DNA of 64,000 nucleotides from contig RAZJ01000007.1 of assembly GCA_003612625.1 (NCBI GenBank), positions 44,630 through 108,629 of the forward strand, written 5' to 3'. Below, piece after piece: positions 15,872 to 24,910 of the stretch. Position numbers and translations under genes: made by a program. Under the pieces are notes generated by a model. The model made no database searches. It was not told where the DNA came from and worked only from the letters and a program-made list of their open reading frames with translations. The stretch comes from a bacterium 1XD42-1 (lineage in GTDB: Bacteria; Bacillota; Clostridia; Oscillospirales; Ruminococcaceae). Each line of letters opens with the position of its first letter. Position 1 is the stretch's first letter.

Positions 15872-16144
15872 ATGGCCCAAATCGTAAATATTAACTTCCG
15901 GATGGATGCAGATTTAAAAAAGAGCATGGAACAGACTTGTTCCGAATTGGGAATGTCAATGACAACTGCATTTACGATTTTTGCAAAAAAGGTAAGCCGT
16001 GAAAAGCGGATTCCCTTTGATGTGAGTATTGATCCTTTCTACTCCGAAAGTAACATGCGGTATCTTGAAGACATTGCCTGTGACATTGCCCAAGGCCAGG
16101 CACATTTTTCTGAGCACGAGCTGATCGGGGAAGACGAATCATGA
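15872..16144 (+). CDS. dinJ: RelB/DinJ family antitoxin
   Basis: A 90-residue antitoxin. The N terminus QIVNINFRMDADLKKSMEQ is the ribbon-helix-helix DNA-binding segment of RelB/DinJ proteins, and the acidic C-terminal part (EDIACDIAQGQAHFSEHEL) is expected to wrap the toxin. It neutralises the partner toxin and represses its own promoter through the upstream palindromes. The ATG at 15872 follows AGAGGTG; an in-frame GTG at 15863 lies inside that site. It overlaps the toxin gene by 4 nt, the usual coupling in such modules. Confidence 0.9.
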   Translation: MAQIVNINFRMDADLKKSMEQTCSELGMSMTTAFTIFAKKVSREKRIPFDVSIDPFYSESNMRYLEDIACDIAQGQAHFSEHELIGEDES

Positions 16145-16401
16145 AGCTGCTGTGGGAAGACAGGGCATGGGAAGATTATCTGTACTGGCAGATGCAGGAC
16201 AGAAAAACATTAAAACGAATCAATGCTTTGATAAATGACATGAAGCGGAACCCTTTTGAAGGGATTGGAAAACCAGAACCATTAAAAGGAAATCTGAATG
16301 GATATTGGAGCAGGCGCATAGATGAAACCAACCGGATAGTTTATTTTGAGCAGGGCGGCATGATTTATGTTGTTGCATGCCGCGGGCATTATGAAAATTG
16401 A
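16141..16401 (+). CDS. yoeB: YoeB/Txe family mRNA interferase toxin
   Basis: An 86-residue YoeB-family toxin, a ribosome-dependent endoribonuclease. The family core is intact: FEGIGKPEPLKGNLNGYWSR and the C-terminal CRGHYEN. Residues corresponding to the general base Glu, the Arg and the terminal His-Tyr are all visible, so the toxin looks functional. Pairing of a YoeB toxin with a RelB/DinJ-type (rather than YefM-type) antitoxin is a hybrid combination known from other bacteria. It is terminated by a bidirectional hairpin. Confidence 0.92.
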   Translation: MKLLWEDRAWEDYLYWQMQDRKTLKRINALINDMKRNPFEGIGKPEPLKGNLNGYWSRRIDETNRIVYFEQGGMIYVVACRGHYEN

Positions 16402-16426
16402 TTGGGAATGTTATCTCTGATGATAA

Positions 16427-16467
16427 AAAGGGCTGGCTTACGGGAATCCCGCAGGCCAGCTTTTTTA
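16427..16467. terminator. Bidirectional terminator
   Basis: GCTGGC...GCCAGC stem with an inner GGGA/TCCC stem, A-run on one side and T-run on the other; between the convergent toxin and thpR genes. Confidence 0.75.
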
Positions 16468-16992
16468 TTGGCAGCTCCGCTGATACAATTCTGTATAAAC
16501 CAGCCTGCCGTCAATCCGTTCCGAACACATTAAACAGATTTTTTCCGCCGGTGCTGAAAAAGCTGCCGGCAATAATTTTTTACGGTCTGGCGGATTGCCT
16601 TCCACCTGCCGCGCAATGGTAAGATGAGGCATAAATTTCCGCTTGTCTATTTGGAATCCCGCCTGTTCCAGCCCTTGGGATAAGGCTTTCTGCATTTCCA
16701 ATAGAGAAGGCTCCGGAGCTGCTCCTATCCACCATAAATTCCCTTTATCCCGGCGGAAAGAGCCGATCCCTTCAAACTCCAATGAAAAAGGCGGAAATGA
16801 TACGCCATCCATAACCTGGCAAATATTCTGCACCTTGTTTTGAGGGATCTCTCCTAAAAAGGCCAGGGTCAAATGGAAATTTTCCTGCCGGGTAAAATTC
16901 CCTTTTGGGCACAATTCCCGCAGCCGTTCCTGAACAGCCGTAATTTGTTTTTTTACAACCTGGTCAAAGGGCAGGGCAATAAATAGCCGCAT
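16465..16992 (-). CDS. thpR: RNA 2',3'-cyclic phosphodiesterase (2H phosphoesterase)
   Basis: A 175-residue 2H-superfamily protein. Both HxTx motifs are present: FHLTLAFLG (about residue 41) and PHLTIARQ (about residue 126). Such proteins hydrolyse 2',3'-cyclic phosphate ends of RNA to 2'-phosphate and were first described as 2'-5' RNA ligases. The ATG immediately follows the stop of the YjbR gene (no gap), with AGGAGG inside the end of that gene, so the two are coupled. Its stop codon abuts the terminator stem shared with yoeB. Confidence 0.88.
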   Translation of the reverse strand: MRLFIALPFDQVVKKQITAVQERLRELCPKGNFTRQENFHLTLAFLGEIPQNKVQNICQVMDGVSFPPFSLEFEGIGSFRRDKGNLWWIGAAPEPSLLEMQKALSQGLEQAGFQIDKRKFMPHLTIARQVEGNPPDRKKLLPAAFSAPAEKICLMCSERIDGRLVYTELYQRSCQ

Positions 16993-17385
16993 CTAAATAC
17001 TGCCTCCTGTTAAGATTTCCTTTTGGAGTTTTTTTGTAAGCTTCTGGAATACAAGCTCATAAGAATTTTTGCACATCTGGCAGATCATTTCTTCGGGAAG
17101 CCCGCCATCCAAATCAATGGAATTCCAGCACCGTTTATCCGAATAAAACCCCGGAAGCACAGAAGGATATTGTTTGCGGAGCAATTCCGCTTCCATGGGA
17201 TCACATTTTAAATTGACCAGATTTTTTCCAGCATAATCCTCGTGGTATTTTTCATCCGGGCAAAGAAGGGCAGCAAACATTTTCCCTCCTATCAGGTAGC
17301 GCTCCCATTGCCATTCCATTTTAAAATCTTTTGTTACGCCGGGCAGTCCCAGCAAATAGGCATCCAGCCAAGGATATTCTTTCAT
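16993..17385 (-). CDS. MmcQ/YjbR family DNA-binding protein
   Basis: A 130-residue YjbR/CyaY-like fold protein. Recognisable parts are LLGLPGVTKDFKMEWQWERY, the NLKCDPMEAELLR segment and HWNSI-like RCWNSIDLDG. The family is called DNA-binding from fold similarity; its cellular role is not known. The ATG at 17385 is used; a TTG one codon upstream is an equally possible start, both near a GGGGGA site. Confidence 0.85.
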   Translation of the reverse strand: MKEYPWLDAYLLGLPGVTKDFKMEWQWERYLIGGKMFAALLCPDEKYHEDYAGKNLVNLKCDPMEAELLRKQYPSVLPGFYSDKRCWNSIDLDGGLPEEMICQMCKNSYELVFQKLTKKLQKEILTGGSI

Positions 17386-17410
17386 CAACTTTTATCCCCC
17401 TTTTAGATCG

Positions 17411-17445
17411 TTAGCCGGAGAAGAATTTGGTTCCTTCTCCGGCTA
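17411..17445 (-). terminator. Hairpin after the M23 peptidase gene (weak terminator)
   Basis: Stem TTAGCCGGAGAAG/CTTCTCCGGCTAA, nearly perfect, located 7 nt after the M23 stop. The downstream tract on the minus strand is not clearly T-rich, so termination strength is uncertain. Confidence 0.5.
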
Positions 17446-17451
17446 ATCGCA

Positions 17452-19284
17452 TCAGTTATATAAATAACGTGCAGCATCCACAGCAGTACCATTGTTACGG
17501 ACTTCAAAATGGAGATGAGGCCCGGTTGCATTGCCGGTACGGCCAATAGCGCCAATTTGCTGTCCCTGGGACACTTGCTGTCCCACAGAAACATAAAGCT
17601 CGCTGCAATGGGCATATAAGGTCTGTATCCCGCCGCCGTGATCAACGACGATATGGTATCCGTAACCGGTAGTACCATATTGCACTTTGACAACGGTACC
17701 TGCTGCCGAAGCATATACCGGCGTACCATAGCATCCGGAGAAGGAAATATCGGAACCAGTATGACCATAATAACCCATGAATCCCGGGCCAATCCGCCCG
17801 CCGGAAGTAGGCCAGGCAAATGTGCCGCTGGGCAGGGTGCTGGAAGAAGTTTTCGGTACCACTTGGAGGGGACGGTTGCCGCCCACCTGTAAAATCTGGG
17901 GCACAGGCTCCCGGATGACTTTCCGGTCTACGACATTCCGTTCTGTTTCCTGGCCGTCCACATAAACCACTTCGGCAGTATATTCCCGGATACCTTCCCG
18001 GCCTTCCTGCTTCAGATTTGTCCAGCCTACATTTTGGGATGGAACCGTTTCCTGCTGGATTTCAAATTCGATGGATTCCCGGTAACGTTCGGTAGCCGTA
18101 ATTTTTACGCCTAATTTTGGTACGGAACGGGATACCAGCAGTTCGTCCCCAGGGAACAGGCTGACTTCCAGATTAACCTGGGGATTCATGGCCTGCAAAT
18201 CGGCTACGGAAATGCCATTTTTTTCTGCAATCCGCAAAGGCGTATCTCCAGCTACTACCGTATAATAGGCTTCGCCCCGTTCTTCTTCGCTGAGGAGGGC
18301 TTTTAATTCTCCCACAGGACGGACAGCGCTAACCGGATAAAGGCCCGGCTTTAACTGGATTTTCTTCAAAAATTCAATTCTGGCGTCCCGCATGGTGGTA
18401 GTCCGGAATTGCTCTTTAAAGCTGTCTAAGTAATGGAGCAGCTCTGCCCCGTCTGTAACGGCTCCCAAAAGTTCCATCCGGTTGCTGCCGGCAGAGGTCT
18501 CCAAATAGAGGCCATCTGCTTCTACCAATTCGTTTCCGGAGGAACGAATTAAAATATCCGTCAAACGGTCTACACTTAATAAAGGCTCCCCTTTTCGGGG
18601 GATCAGCTCATAATGGGGGAGAATATCCGCAGGGGCAGCATCTGTTTCCCCGGCAAGCCTGCCCTTCATGGCATTTTTGGCCTGGTTAAAAATGCTTTCA
18701 TCTGAAATATACCCAATTTCTTCCCCGTTATATTCCAATCGTAAAATATAAGTCTGCCCCGCGTAGCTTTTTGCCAGCAGATAAACACCGATACAGGCTG
18801 CAATCGGCGCTATCCAGTGGAATAGCCAACGAAATGCCGCGGCAAAACGGCATATTAGAAACCATGCTATGTGGAAACGCAGCCTGCCGGTTTGGGAACC
18901 ATGTTTTTCTTCCTGCTGGAGTTCTTCCACTAACTCCCGGTAATGCAGGCGCATTTCCCGTAAAGGGGAGGTCAGGTTCCGCCATCCGGACCATAAAGCA
19001 AGGCGTAATTCCCGCCAAAGATGGAAAAAATCTTTTTTTACGGATCTGGCAAAGGAGTTCCATTTATATGAAATCTTGCGCATCCGGCGGTGCTTCATGC
19101 GCAGGAGCTGGATGCCAAGATAGTACAGATAACGATAAAAACGTTCCATCATCGTGTAAGGGACTGGACCGGGGAAGGCTGCTGGCTCCAGGCTTTCCTG
19201 GCTGGGAGGCAATTTTTTCCTTTGGCCTTTGTCCTTCTGCCCTTTCGGATGCTGGTTAGGAGTAGAATCGTTTTTATGCGGCAA
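17452..19284 (-). CDS. Membrane-anchored LysM-G5-M23 peptidoglycan endopeptidase
   Basis: A 610-residue cell-wall hydrolase. A basic cytoplasmic part (1-140) precedes a membrane segment (about 141-171). Outside lie an uncharacterised region, a LysM domain (about 336-388: YTVVAGDTPLRIAEKNGISV), a G5 domain (about 390-465) and a C-terminal LytM/M23 domain (about 490-610). The zinc/catalytic motifs are GHTGSD, YAHC and GPHLHFEV. It should bind peptidoglycan and cut peptide cross-links. The start is taken as TTG at 19284, 8 nt after AAAGGAGA; upstream in-frame codons lack such a site. It is divergent from ftsQ. Confidence 0.9.
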   Translation of the reverse strand: MPHKNDSTPNQHPKGQKDKGQRKKLPPSQESLEPAAFPGPVPYTMMERFYRYLYYLGIQLLRMKHRRMRKISYKWNSFARSVKKDFFHLWRELRLALWSGWRNLTSPLREMRLHYRELVEELQQEEKHGSQTGRLRFHIAWFLICRFAAAFRWLFHWIAPIAACIGVYLLAKSYAGQTYILRLEYNGEEIGYISDESIFNQAKNAMKGRLAGETDAAPADILPHYELIPRKGEPLLSVDRLTDILIRSSGNELVEADGLYLETSAGSNRMELLGAVTDGAELLHYLDSFKEQFRTTTMRDARIEFLKKIQLKPGLYPVSAVRPVGELKALLSEEERGEAYYTVVAGDTPLRIAEKNGISVADLQAMNPQVNLEVSLFPGDELLVSRSVPKLGVKITATERYRESIEFEIQQETVPSQNVGWTNLKQEGREGIREYTAEVVYVDGQETERNVVDRKVIREPVPQILQVGGNRPLQVVPKTSSSTLPSGTFAWPTSGGRIGPGFMGYYGHTGSDISFSGCYGTPVYASAAGTVVKVQYGTTGYGYHIVVDHGGGIQTLYAHCSELYVSVGQQVSQGQQIGAIGRTGNATGPHLHFEVRNNGTAVDAARYLYN

Positions 19285-19330
19285 GCCATCATCTCCTTTC
19301 TCTGAGAATTGGCAGCCGATATGATGAACC

Positions 19331-19349
19331 GACAGTATTATACACTGTC
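19331..19349 (-). repeat. Inverted repeat in the M23 gene leader
   Basis: GACAGT/ACTGTC arms around a 7-nt centre, about 30 nt after the predicted transcription start. Possible operator or leader hairpin; the arms also flank a TATAAT-like core. Confidence 0.4.
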
Positions 19350-19385
19350 GTGAAGCTTGCATTTACAACGATCTGTTGACGATTT

Positions 19386-19414
19386 ATTATAGCGTAATTT
19401 GACGGTTTTTGCAA
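19386..19414 (-). promoter_or_regulatory. Sigma-A promoter for the M23 peptidase gene
   Basis: Minus strand TTGCAA, 17-bp spacer, TATAAT. Confidence 0.65.
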
Positions 19415-19674
19415 CTACGCTGAAAAGCCCATTCTGATTTTTTCTTCTCCTTCAAAGGCCCTTTCGGAAGATTTATGACGGTATTCTTGATACAATATGA
19501 ACAAAATATTGCAATCCGGCAAAGCTTTTCCGATTTTTCCGGCTGTTTCCACAAAAACCATCGTCCAGTGAAGCGAAAATTTTCTGTTTTTTCCAGTGTT
19601 TCTTTTCCAACAGGAAGATCACGGAAAAAAATTGTCCGAAATGAATTTCCAGGTTTTCTTCGACAGCCTGCACA

Positions 19675-19703
19675 TTGCAGGGGTTGACAGGGTATGCTAT
19701 AAT
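19675..19703 (+). promoter_or_regulatory. Sigma-A promoter for ftsQ (extended -10)
   Basis: TTGCAG, 17-bp spacer ending in TATGC, TATAAT; the TG at the -15/-14 position gives an extended -10. The ftsQ ATG is about 45 nt downstream. The gene-free stretch 19415-19674 holds nothing else I recognise. Confidence 0.7.
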
Positions 19704-19748
19704 AATATGAATTCACGAAAAGAGACGCCCTGTACCGGGAGGAAGCCT

Positions 19749-21065
19749 ATGAAGCAGGTTGTTTTAGGCGGTGCCCCTAAGCGCAAAAAAGGCAGGCGGC
19801 CTGTCCCAAAACGCAGACGCCGGCGCACTGGCCGGCAGACACTGAATTATCTGCTGCTTTTGATTGTTGCAGCCATTATGATTGCCCTTTCTTTAACGGT
19901 ACTCTTTCAGGTCAAAACGGTTACAGCACAAGGAGTTACCAAATATGCTCCTCAAGCACTGGTCACAGCCTGCGGTGTACAGGAAGGGGACAACCTGTTG
20001 CGGATTAACAGGAGTGCGGTCCGTAAACGTTTGAAGGAGCTGTTCCCCTATGTGGAAAATGTTTCCTTTAAATGTTCCTTTCCCGACAAGCTGATCCTGC
20101 AAATAACAGAAGCTACCATTCTTGGAGCATGCCGCACGTTAGAGGACGGTTACGTTATTGTAGGGGATACTGGCCGGATTTTGGAAACGGATGTTTCACA
20201 AGCTCCTGAAGAAGCAATGGAAATTTATGGATTATATATGTATTCCCCAAAAGTGGGCCGTATTTTAGGGCAATTTGACAAGGAACAGCAGGAACAAATG
20301 CAGCAGGAAAAAAAAGAAGCCCAGGAAGCTGCCCAGAAGTTGAAGGAAAGAGGGGAACCTGTTCCGGAAAACCCTTTTGACGAACAGACTCCGGAAGAAA
20401 AGGAAAAAGAAGAATTTGAACGGCTGACCCTTTTGGTGGAAGCCATTGAAGAAACAGAATTTGAAAAAATTTCTTTAATCGACCTGTCTGATAACCTGAA
20501 CATGGCGATTTTATATGACAACCGGGTTATGATTGAATTAGGCAGTATTGCGGACCTCCATTATAAATTACAGTTTGTGAGCCGGATTTTAAAAGAAAAT
20601 CTGCCGGATAATTTCCAGGGCGTTGTAGACGCTTCTTATTGTTCCACCTCAAAATCAGTGGTTACTTCCTCGCGGAATATTGAGCAGGAAGTGGAAAAAC
20701 GGAAAATCCGTGCCGGCTTTAAATCGGAGCTGGAAGCTGAATTGCCGCCTTCCGGCGGGGAAGATGCCGCATCCCAGGAAGGGACGGACAGTTCTTCAGA
20801 AAATTCCCAGGATTCCCAGGGCAATGCAGGCAGTTCCGGTAAAGAAGAAAGCAGTTCTTCTAAACAGGAAGTTTCCTCCCAAAGCTCCAGTACATCCGGA
20901 AGCCAGGCTGGCAGCAGCAGCGAAGAAAGCAGCAGTGAAAACAGTTCCAGCAGCAAAGCTATGGTAGGGCCTTATGAGGAGGATGATCTGGCAGTACGGC
21001 CAATACCAGGGATGGCTTCTAAAAAAGAAGAAAATTCCGGTTCCGAAGGTTCCGCACAGGAATAA
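19749..21065 (+). CDS. ftsQ: Cell division protein FtsQ/DivIB with charged insert and Ser-rich tail
   Basis: A 438-residue FtsQ/DivIB-type protein. A very basic cytoplasmic N terminus (KRKKGRRPVPKRRRRRTG) precedes one membrane segment (about 37-60). The POTRA domain follows (FQVKTVTAQGVTKYAP, then CGVQEGDNLLRINRSAVRKRL) and then the beta domain. Two unusual parts stand out: a long Glu/Gln/Lys-rich insert (about residues 175-225) inside the beta domain, probably helical, and a Ser/Glu-rich tail of about 100 residues. FtsQ recruits and regulates FtsL/FtsB/FtsW-I at the divisome. The ATG at 19749 has GGGAGG 6 nt upstream. ftsZ follows after 241 bp with its own promoter. Confidence 0.85.
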   Translation: MKQVVLGGAPKRKKGRRPVPKRRRRRTGRQTLNYLLLLIVAAIMIALSLTVLFQVKTVTAQGVTKYAPQALVTACGVQEGDNLLRINRSAVRKRLKELFPYVENVSFKCSFPDKLILQITEATILGACRTLEDGYVIVGDTGRILETDVSQAPEEAMEIYGLYMYSPKVGRILGQFDKEQQEQMQQEKKEAQEAAQKLKERGEPVPENPFDEQTPEEKEKEEFERLTLLVEAIEETEFEKISLIDLSDNLNMAILYDNRVMIELGSIADLHYKLQFVSRILKENLPDNFQGVVDASYCSTSKSVVTSSRNIEQEVEKRKIRAGFKSELEAELPPSGGEDAASQEGTDSSSENSQDSQGNAGSSGKEESSSSKQEVSSQSSSTSGSQAGSSSEESSSENSSSSKAMVGPYEEDDLAVRPIPGMASKKEENSGSEGSAQE

Positions 21066-21142
21066 AATGGAAAGAGAATGACAGGATGTAACAGAAACCT
21101 TGTTTCCTTTCTGATAAATTCAAAGGTTCGTTGTATTTCCTA

Positions 21143-21171
21143 TTGATTTTAGCGGCCAATTCTGTTAAAAT
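21143..21171 (+). promoter_or_regulatory. Sigma-A promoter for ftsZ with overlapping inverted repeat
   Basis: TTGATT, 17-bp spacer, TAAAAT. CCAATT (21156-21161) and AATTGG (21169-21174) form an inverted repeat straddling the -10, a possible repressor site. Confidence 0.6.
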
Positions 21172-21306
21172 TGGTTAGTAGGTTTTTTTATGAGGCAAAG
21201 TGCGTCCTGACAAAGGAAATCAGAAAAATTTGCCAGGATTTCAGGATGGTTTAAAAATAAAGAAGCGCGGCTCGTTTGCGATAGAATGCACAGGGGGAAC
21301 AATTTG

Positions 21307-22482
21307 ATGGAAATGAATTTCGACATGGTGAAGCGGGATGAAAGCAATGTCGTCGCAATCAAAGTTATCGGTATCGGCGGCGGCGGCGGCAACGCCGTCA
21401 ACCGCATGATCGAGAGCGGGATGCAAAACGTTGAGTTTATCGCAATCAATACCGACGCACAAGTTTTGGACGATAATCGGGCGTCTATGAAATTACATAT
21501 CGGGGAAAAGCTCACCGGCGGCAAAGGTGCAGGCGGTAAGCCTGAAGTTGGCCAGCGGGCTGCGGAAGAAAGCCGGGGCGAAATCCAGGCCGCCATTAAA
21601 GACAGCGATATGGTATTCATTACCGCTGGTATGGGCGGCGGTACAGGGACAGGCGCTGCCCCCGTAGTAGCCCAGATTGCCCATGATTTGGGAATTCTCA
21701 CCGTAGGCGTTGTTACAAAGCCCTTTAGCTTTGAAGGCCGCCGCCGGATGGAACAGGCGGAAATGGGTGTAACCGGCCTGCGGGAACATGTAGATTCCCT
21801 GGTTGTCATTCCCAACCAGCGTTTGATTGACTTCCGGGGGGATGACGAAGAAGAAGTTACCATGGAAAATGCTTTTACCATTGCGGATGATGTGCTGCGC
21901 CAGGGGGTACAAAGCATTTGTGACTTGATTTACTTCAAAGGCGTTATCAACCTGGACTTTGCGGATATTACTTCTGTTATGAAGGATTCCGGCATTACCC
22001 ATATGGGCGTAGGCTATGCTTCCGGCAAGGATATGACAAAAATGGCAATCGAAATGGCCTGTATCAACAACTTGTCAGAAACTTCTGTGAAAGGCGCCCA
22101 CCGTGTACTGGTCAATCTGGTTATCCCCACAAAGACAAGCTTAAAAGAATTAAGCCATGCCATGGATCAGGTGCAGGAACAGGCTTCCGATGATGTGAAC
22201 CTGATTTTCGGTTATACCTATGATGACGAGTATACTGATAAAATTAAAGCAACTGTGATCGCAACTGGTTTTGAAGATGATAAAAATAATTTCGCATTGC
22301 CTATCAATACATTTAATAAAGCAGTCAATGGCAAGGAAATTGCTGGCGGCACGCCTTTAGAAAAGGAACCGGAAAAAGAAAAGGAAAAAGAGAAAGAAAA
22401 GCAGCCTTATAAGTATTTTGACGATTCCCAGCTTCTGGACGATCCGATTTTATCCATTTTCAATAAGAAGAAAAACTTCTAA
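21307..22482 (+). CDS. ftsZ: Cell division protein FtsZ
   Basis: A 391-residue tubulin homologue forming the Z ring. Nucleotide-binding features are clear: [14 protein letters not shown], the tubulin signature [13 protein letters not shown] and the T7-loop region NLDFADI. The C-terminal linker is short and Lys/Glu-rich ([14 protein letters not shown]), followed by a terminal peptide [14 protein letters not shown] in place of the common DIPxFLRR-type peptide; this is a plausible lineage-specific binding site for FtsA/SepF. The start at 21307 follows AGGGGGAA; the frame is open seven codons farther. It is closed by a terminator at 22496. Confidence 0.97.
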   Translation: MEMNFDMVKRDESNVVAIKVIGIGGGGGNAVNRMIESGMQNVEFIAINTDAQVLDDNRASMKLHIGEKLTGGKGAGGKPEVGQRAAEESRGEIQAAIKDSDMVFITAGMGGGTGTGAAPVVAQIAHDLGILTVGVVTKPFSFEGRRRMEQAEMGVTGLREHVDSLVVIPNQRLIDFRGDDEEEVTMENAFTIADDVLRQGVQSICDLIYFKGVINLDFADITSVMKDSGITHMGVGYASGKDMTKMAIEMACINNLSETSVKGAHRVLVNLVIPTKTSLKELSHAMDQVQEQASDDVNLIFGYTYDDEYTDKIKATVIATGFEDDKNNFALPINTFNKAVNGKEIAGGTPLEKEPEKEKEKEKEKQPYKYFDDSQLLDDPILSIFNKKKNF

Positions 22483-22495
22483 CTTATAAAAAATC

Positions 22496-22532
22496 GTCCC
22501 GCCGGGTGAAAAATCCCTGCGGGACTGTTTTA
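22496..22532 (+). terminator. Terminator of ftsZ
   Basis: GTCCCGCCGGG / CCCTGCGGGAC stem, 8-nt loop, then TGTTTTAAT. Confidence 0.8.
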
Positions 22533-22576
22533 ATCATGGCAATATCCGATTTATAAAGAGGAAAGGAAAGAGGTTT

Positions 22577-24862
22577 ATGAGCGACGAAAAACAACCTATG
22601 CTGTATATTAACCGGGAATTGAGCTGGTTAAAATTTAACCAGCGGGTTCTTGGGCAGGCAATGGACCCGGCAATTCCTCAAATGGAACGGATGAAATTCA
22701 TTTCCATTTTTAACAGCAATCTGGATGAATTTTTTATGATCCGTGTGGGCACTTTAACAGATACTGCTTTGCTGGAGCCGGAAACCAGGGATAATAAAAG
22801 CGGCATGAGTCCTCAGGAACAGTTAGACGCTATTTTTGAGGAAACCCGCCACCTGATGAAAGAAAAAGATACTGCTGTACAGGTATTATCCGACAGTTTG
22901 CGGCACAAGGGAATTGAACACCTGAAAATGGATCATTTAACGGAAGAACAGGAAACATTTCTTTCCGATTATTTCAACCGTGAAATCCTGCCGATCCTTT
23001 CCCCCCAGATTATTGACAAACACCATCCCTTCCCCTTCCTGAAAAATAAGGAAACCTATATTTGCACCCGTTTGAAAACGAAACGGGATTTTGTAAAGCT
23101 GGCAATTATCCCCGTTTCCACAGGCTTTGACCGTATTTTATATCTTCCCTTTGATAAAAATAAATTTGTATTGCTGGAAGAACTGGTATTTAATTATTGC
23201 CAGCGGATTTTTGACCGCTATGAAATTGAGGAAAAAACCATTTTCCGTGTCACGCGGAATGCGGACATCAATTTGGATGAGGCCATGTATGATCATGACA
23301 TGGATTACCGCAGCGTTATGGAAGAACTGGTCAAACGCCGCCGGAAATTGATGCCTGTCCGCATTGAATTTCAAAACGGGGCTGGCCAGGCAATCGTTGA
23401 CCGCCTTACTGGCCAGCTGGAATTAACCGGGGACCGGGTATTTTACAGCACGACCCCCTTAGATATGTCTTATGGTTTTGCGCTGGCTTCCCATTTCCAG
23501 CGGATGGGGGAAAAAGATTTATTTTATCCTGTATTAACCCCTCAAAATTCCGCCATGATCCAGCCCGGCAAATCCATTATCAAGCAAATTGAAGAAAAAG
23601 ATATTTTGCTTGCTTATCCCTTTGAAAGTATGCGTCCCTTTATTGAACTGCTGGAGGAAGCTGCGGCAGATCCTTCTGTTATCAGCATTAAAATGACTTT
23701 ATACCGTGTGGCCCGGGAAAGCCAGATTGTCGCCGCCTTGATGAAGGCTGCGGAAAATGGCAAAGAAGTCCATGTAGTTGTTGAATTGCGGGCCCGTTTT
23801 GATGAAGAAAATAATATTATCTGGTCAAAACGCCTGGAAGAAGCTGGCGTCAATGTGGTTTACGGCCTGGGCCAGTATAAGGTCCATTCCAAACTGTTGG
23901 TGATTACCCGTAAACAGGATGGATGTATTAGCTTCATTACCCAGGTAGGCACTGGCAACTATAACGAAAGCACCGCAAAACAATATACGGATCTGGCTTT
24001 AATGACTGCCAACCGGGACTTTGGGGAAGACGGGCTGCGTATTTTTAACGGCATCCTGACAGATGAACCTACCGATCATACGGATTATTTACTTGCCGCC
24101 CCTGTCACCATGAAGCCCAAACTTCTTTCTTATATTGATCAGGAAATTTCTTATGCAAACCAGGGAGAACCTGCGGAAATCTCCGTTAAAATCAATTCTT
24201 TAACCGATAAAGATATTATTGATAAGCTGATAGAAGCTTCTATGGCTGGCGTGAAAATCCGCATGGTGATCCGCGGCATTTGCTGTCTGCGGGCTGGTGT
24301 GCCTGGCTATACGGATAACATCCAGATTATCAGTATTGTAGGGCGTTTCCTGGAGCATTCCCGTATTTATGTGTTTGGTCCGGAAGAACGGCGGGTCATG
24401 TATATCAGTTCGGCTGATTTCATGACACGGAATACCGAACGCCGGGTGGAAGTAGCTGCTCCCATTTATGATGAAAAAATTCGCCAGCGTTTAATGGCTC
24501 TTTTTGAACTGGAGTTTAAAGATAATGTAAAAGCACAGCGCTTATTGGAAAATGGCGAGTATGAGCCGGTAAAAAATGACAGGCCCCCAACAGACAGCCA
24601 GATTGATTTATATAAATTTGCTTATGGGAAAGCGGAAGCTGTCAAAAAAGAAAAAATTCCTCCAAAACCGGAAGCTGCTGTCCATACAGCCCATGCGCCA
24701 AAAGCTATCCCTGCTTCATCAGCGCAAACGCCTGCTCCACCCAGCCGGGAAAAACCAGCTCCCAAACCGGCAGCTCCGAAACAGCCTTCTAAAAAGAAAA
24801 ATGAACCTGCCCAAACTGGATTTTTCCAAAAAATTGTTGGATTCTTTTTCAATAAAAAATAA
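22577..24862 (+). CDS. ppk1: Polyphosphate kinase 1
   Basis: A 761-residue PPK1 that reversibly makes inorganic polyphosphate from ATP. The N-terminal domain begins YINRELSWLKFNQRVL, and NLDEFFMIRVG and the SIKMTLYR segment are family hallmarks. The catalytic His pair of the phospholipase-D-like core is in QYKVHSKLLVI and FLEHSRIYVFG. Homologous sequence ends near residue 690; a Pro/Ala/Lys-rich linker and a short aromatic/basic tail (FFQKIVGFFFNKK) follow, which could contact the membrane. A typical RBS (AAGAGG) precedes the ATG. It is convergent with the ClC gene. Confidence 0.95.
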   Translation: MSDEKQPMLYINRELSWLKFNQRVLGQAMDPAIPQMERMKFISIFNSNLDEFFMIRVGTLTDTALLEPETRDNKSGMSPQEQLDAIFEETRHLMKEKDTAVQVLSDSLRHKGIEHLKMDHLTEEQETFLSDYFNREILPILSPQIIDKHHPFPFLKNKETYICTRLKTKRDFVKLAIIPVSTGFDRILYLPFDKNKFVLLEELVFNYCQRIFDRYEIEEKTIFRVTRNADINLDEAMYDHDMDYRSVMEELVKRRRKLMPVRIEFQNGAGQAIVDRLTGQLELTGDRVFYSTTPLDMSYGFALASHFQRMGEKDLFYPVLTPQNSAMIQPGKSIIKQIEEKDILLAYPFESMRPFIELLEEAAADPSVISIKMTLYRVARESQIVAALMKAAENGKEVHVVVELRARFDEENNIIWSKRLEEAGVNVVYGLGQYKVHSKLLVITRKQDGCISFITQVGTGNYNESTAKQYTDLALMTANRDFGEDGLRIFNGILTDEPTDHTDYLLAAPVTMKPKLLSYIDQEISYANQGEPAEISVKINSLTDKDIIDKLIEASMAGVKIRMVIRGICCLRAGVPGYTDNIQIISIVGRFLEHSRIYVFGPEERRVMYISSADFMTRNTERRVEVAAPIYDEKIRQRLMALFELEFKDNVKAQRLLENGEYEPVKNDRPPTDSQIDLYKFAYGKAEAVKKEKIPPKPEAAVHTAHAPKAIPASSAQTPAPPSREKPAPKPAAPKQPSKKKNEPAQTGFFQKIVGFFFNKK

Positions 24863-24867
24863 TTTTG

Positions 24868-24907
24868 ACCCCCCGTTAGAACGAACCAGCTTCTAACGGG
24901 GGTTTTA
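24868..24907. terminator. Bidirectional terminator
   Basis: CCCCGTTAGAA / TTCTAACGGGG stem with flanking A and T runs, between convergent ppk1 and the ClC gene. Confidence 0.85.
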
Positions 24908-24910
24908 TCT

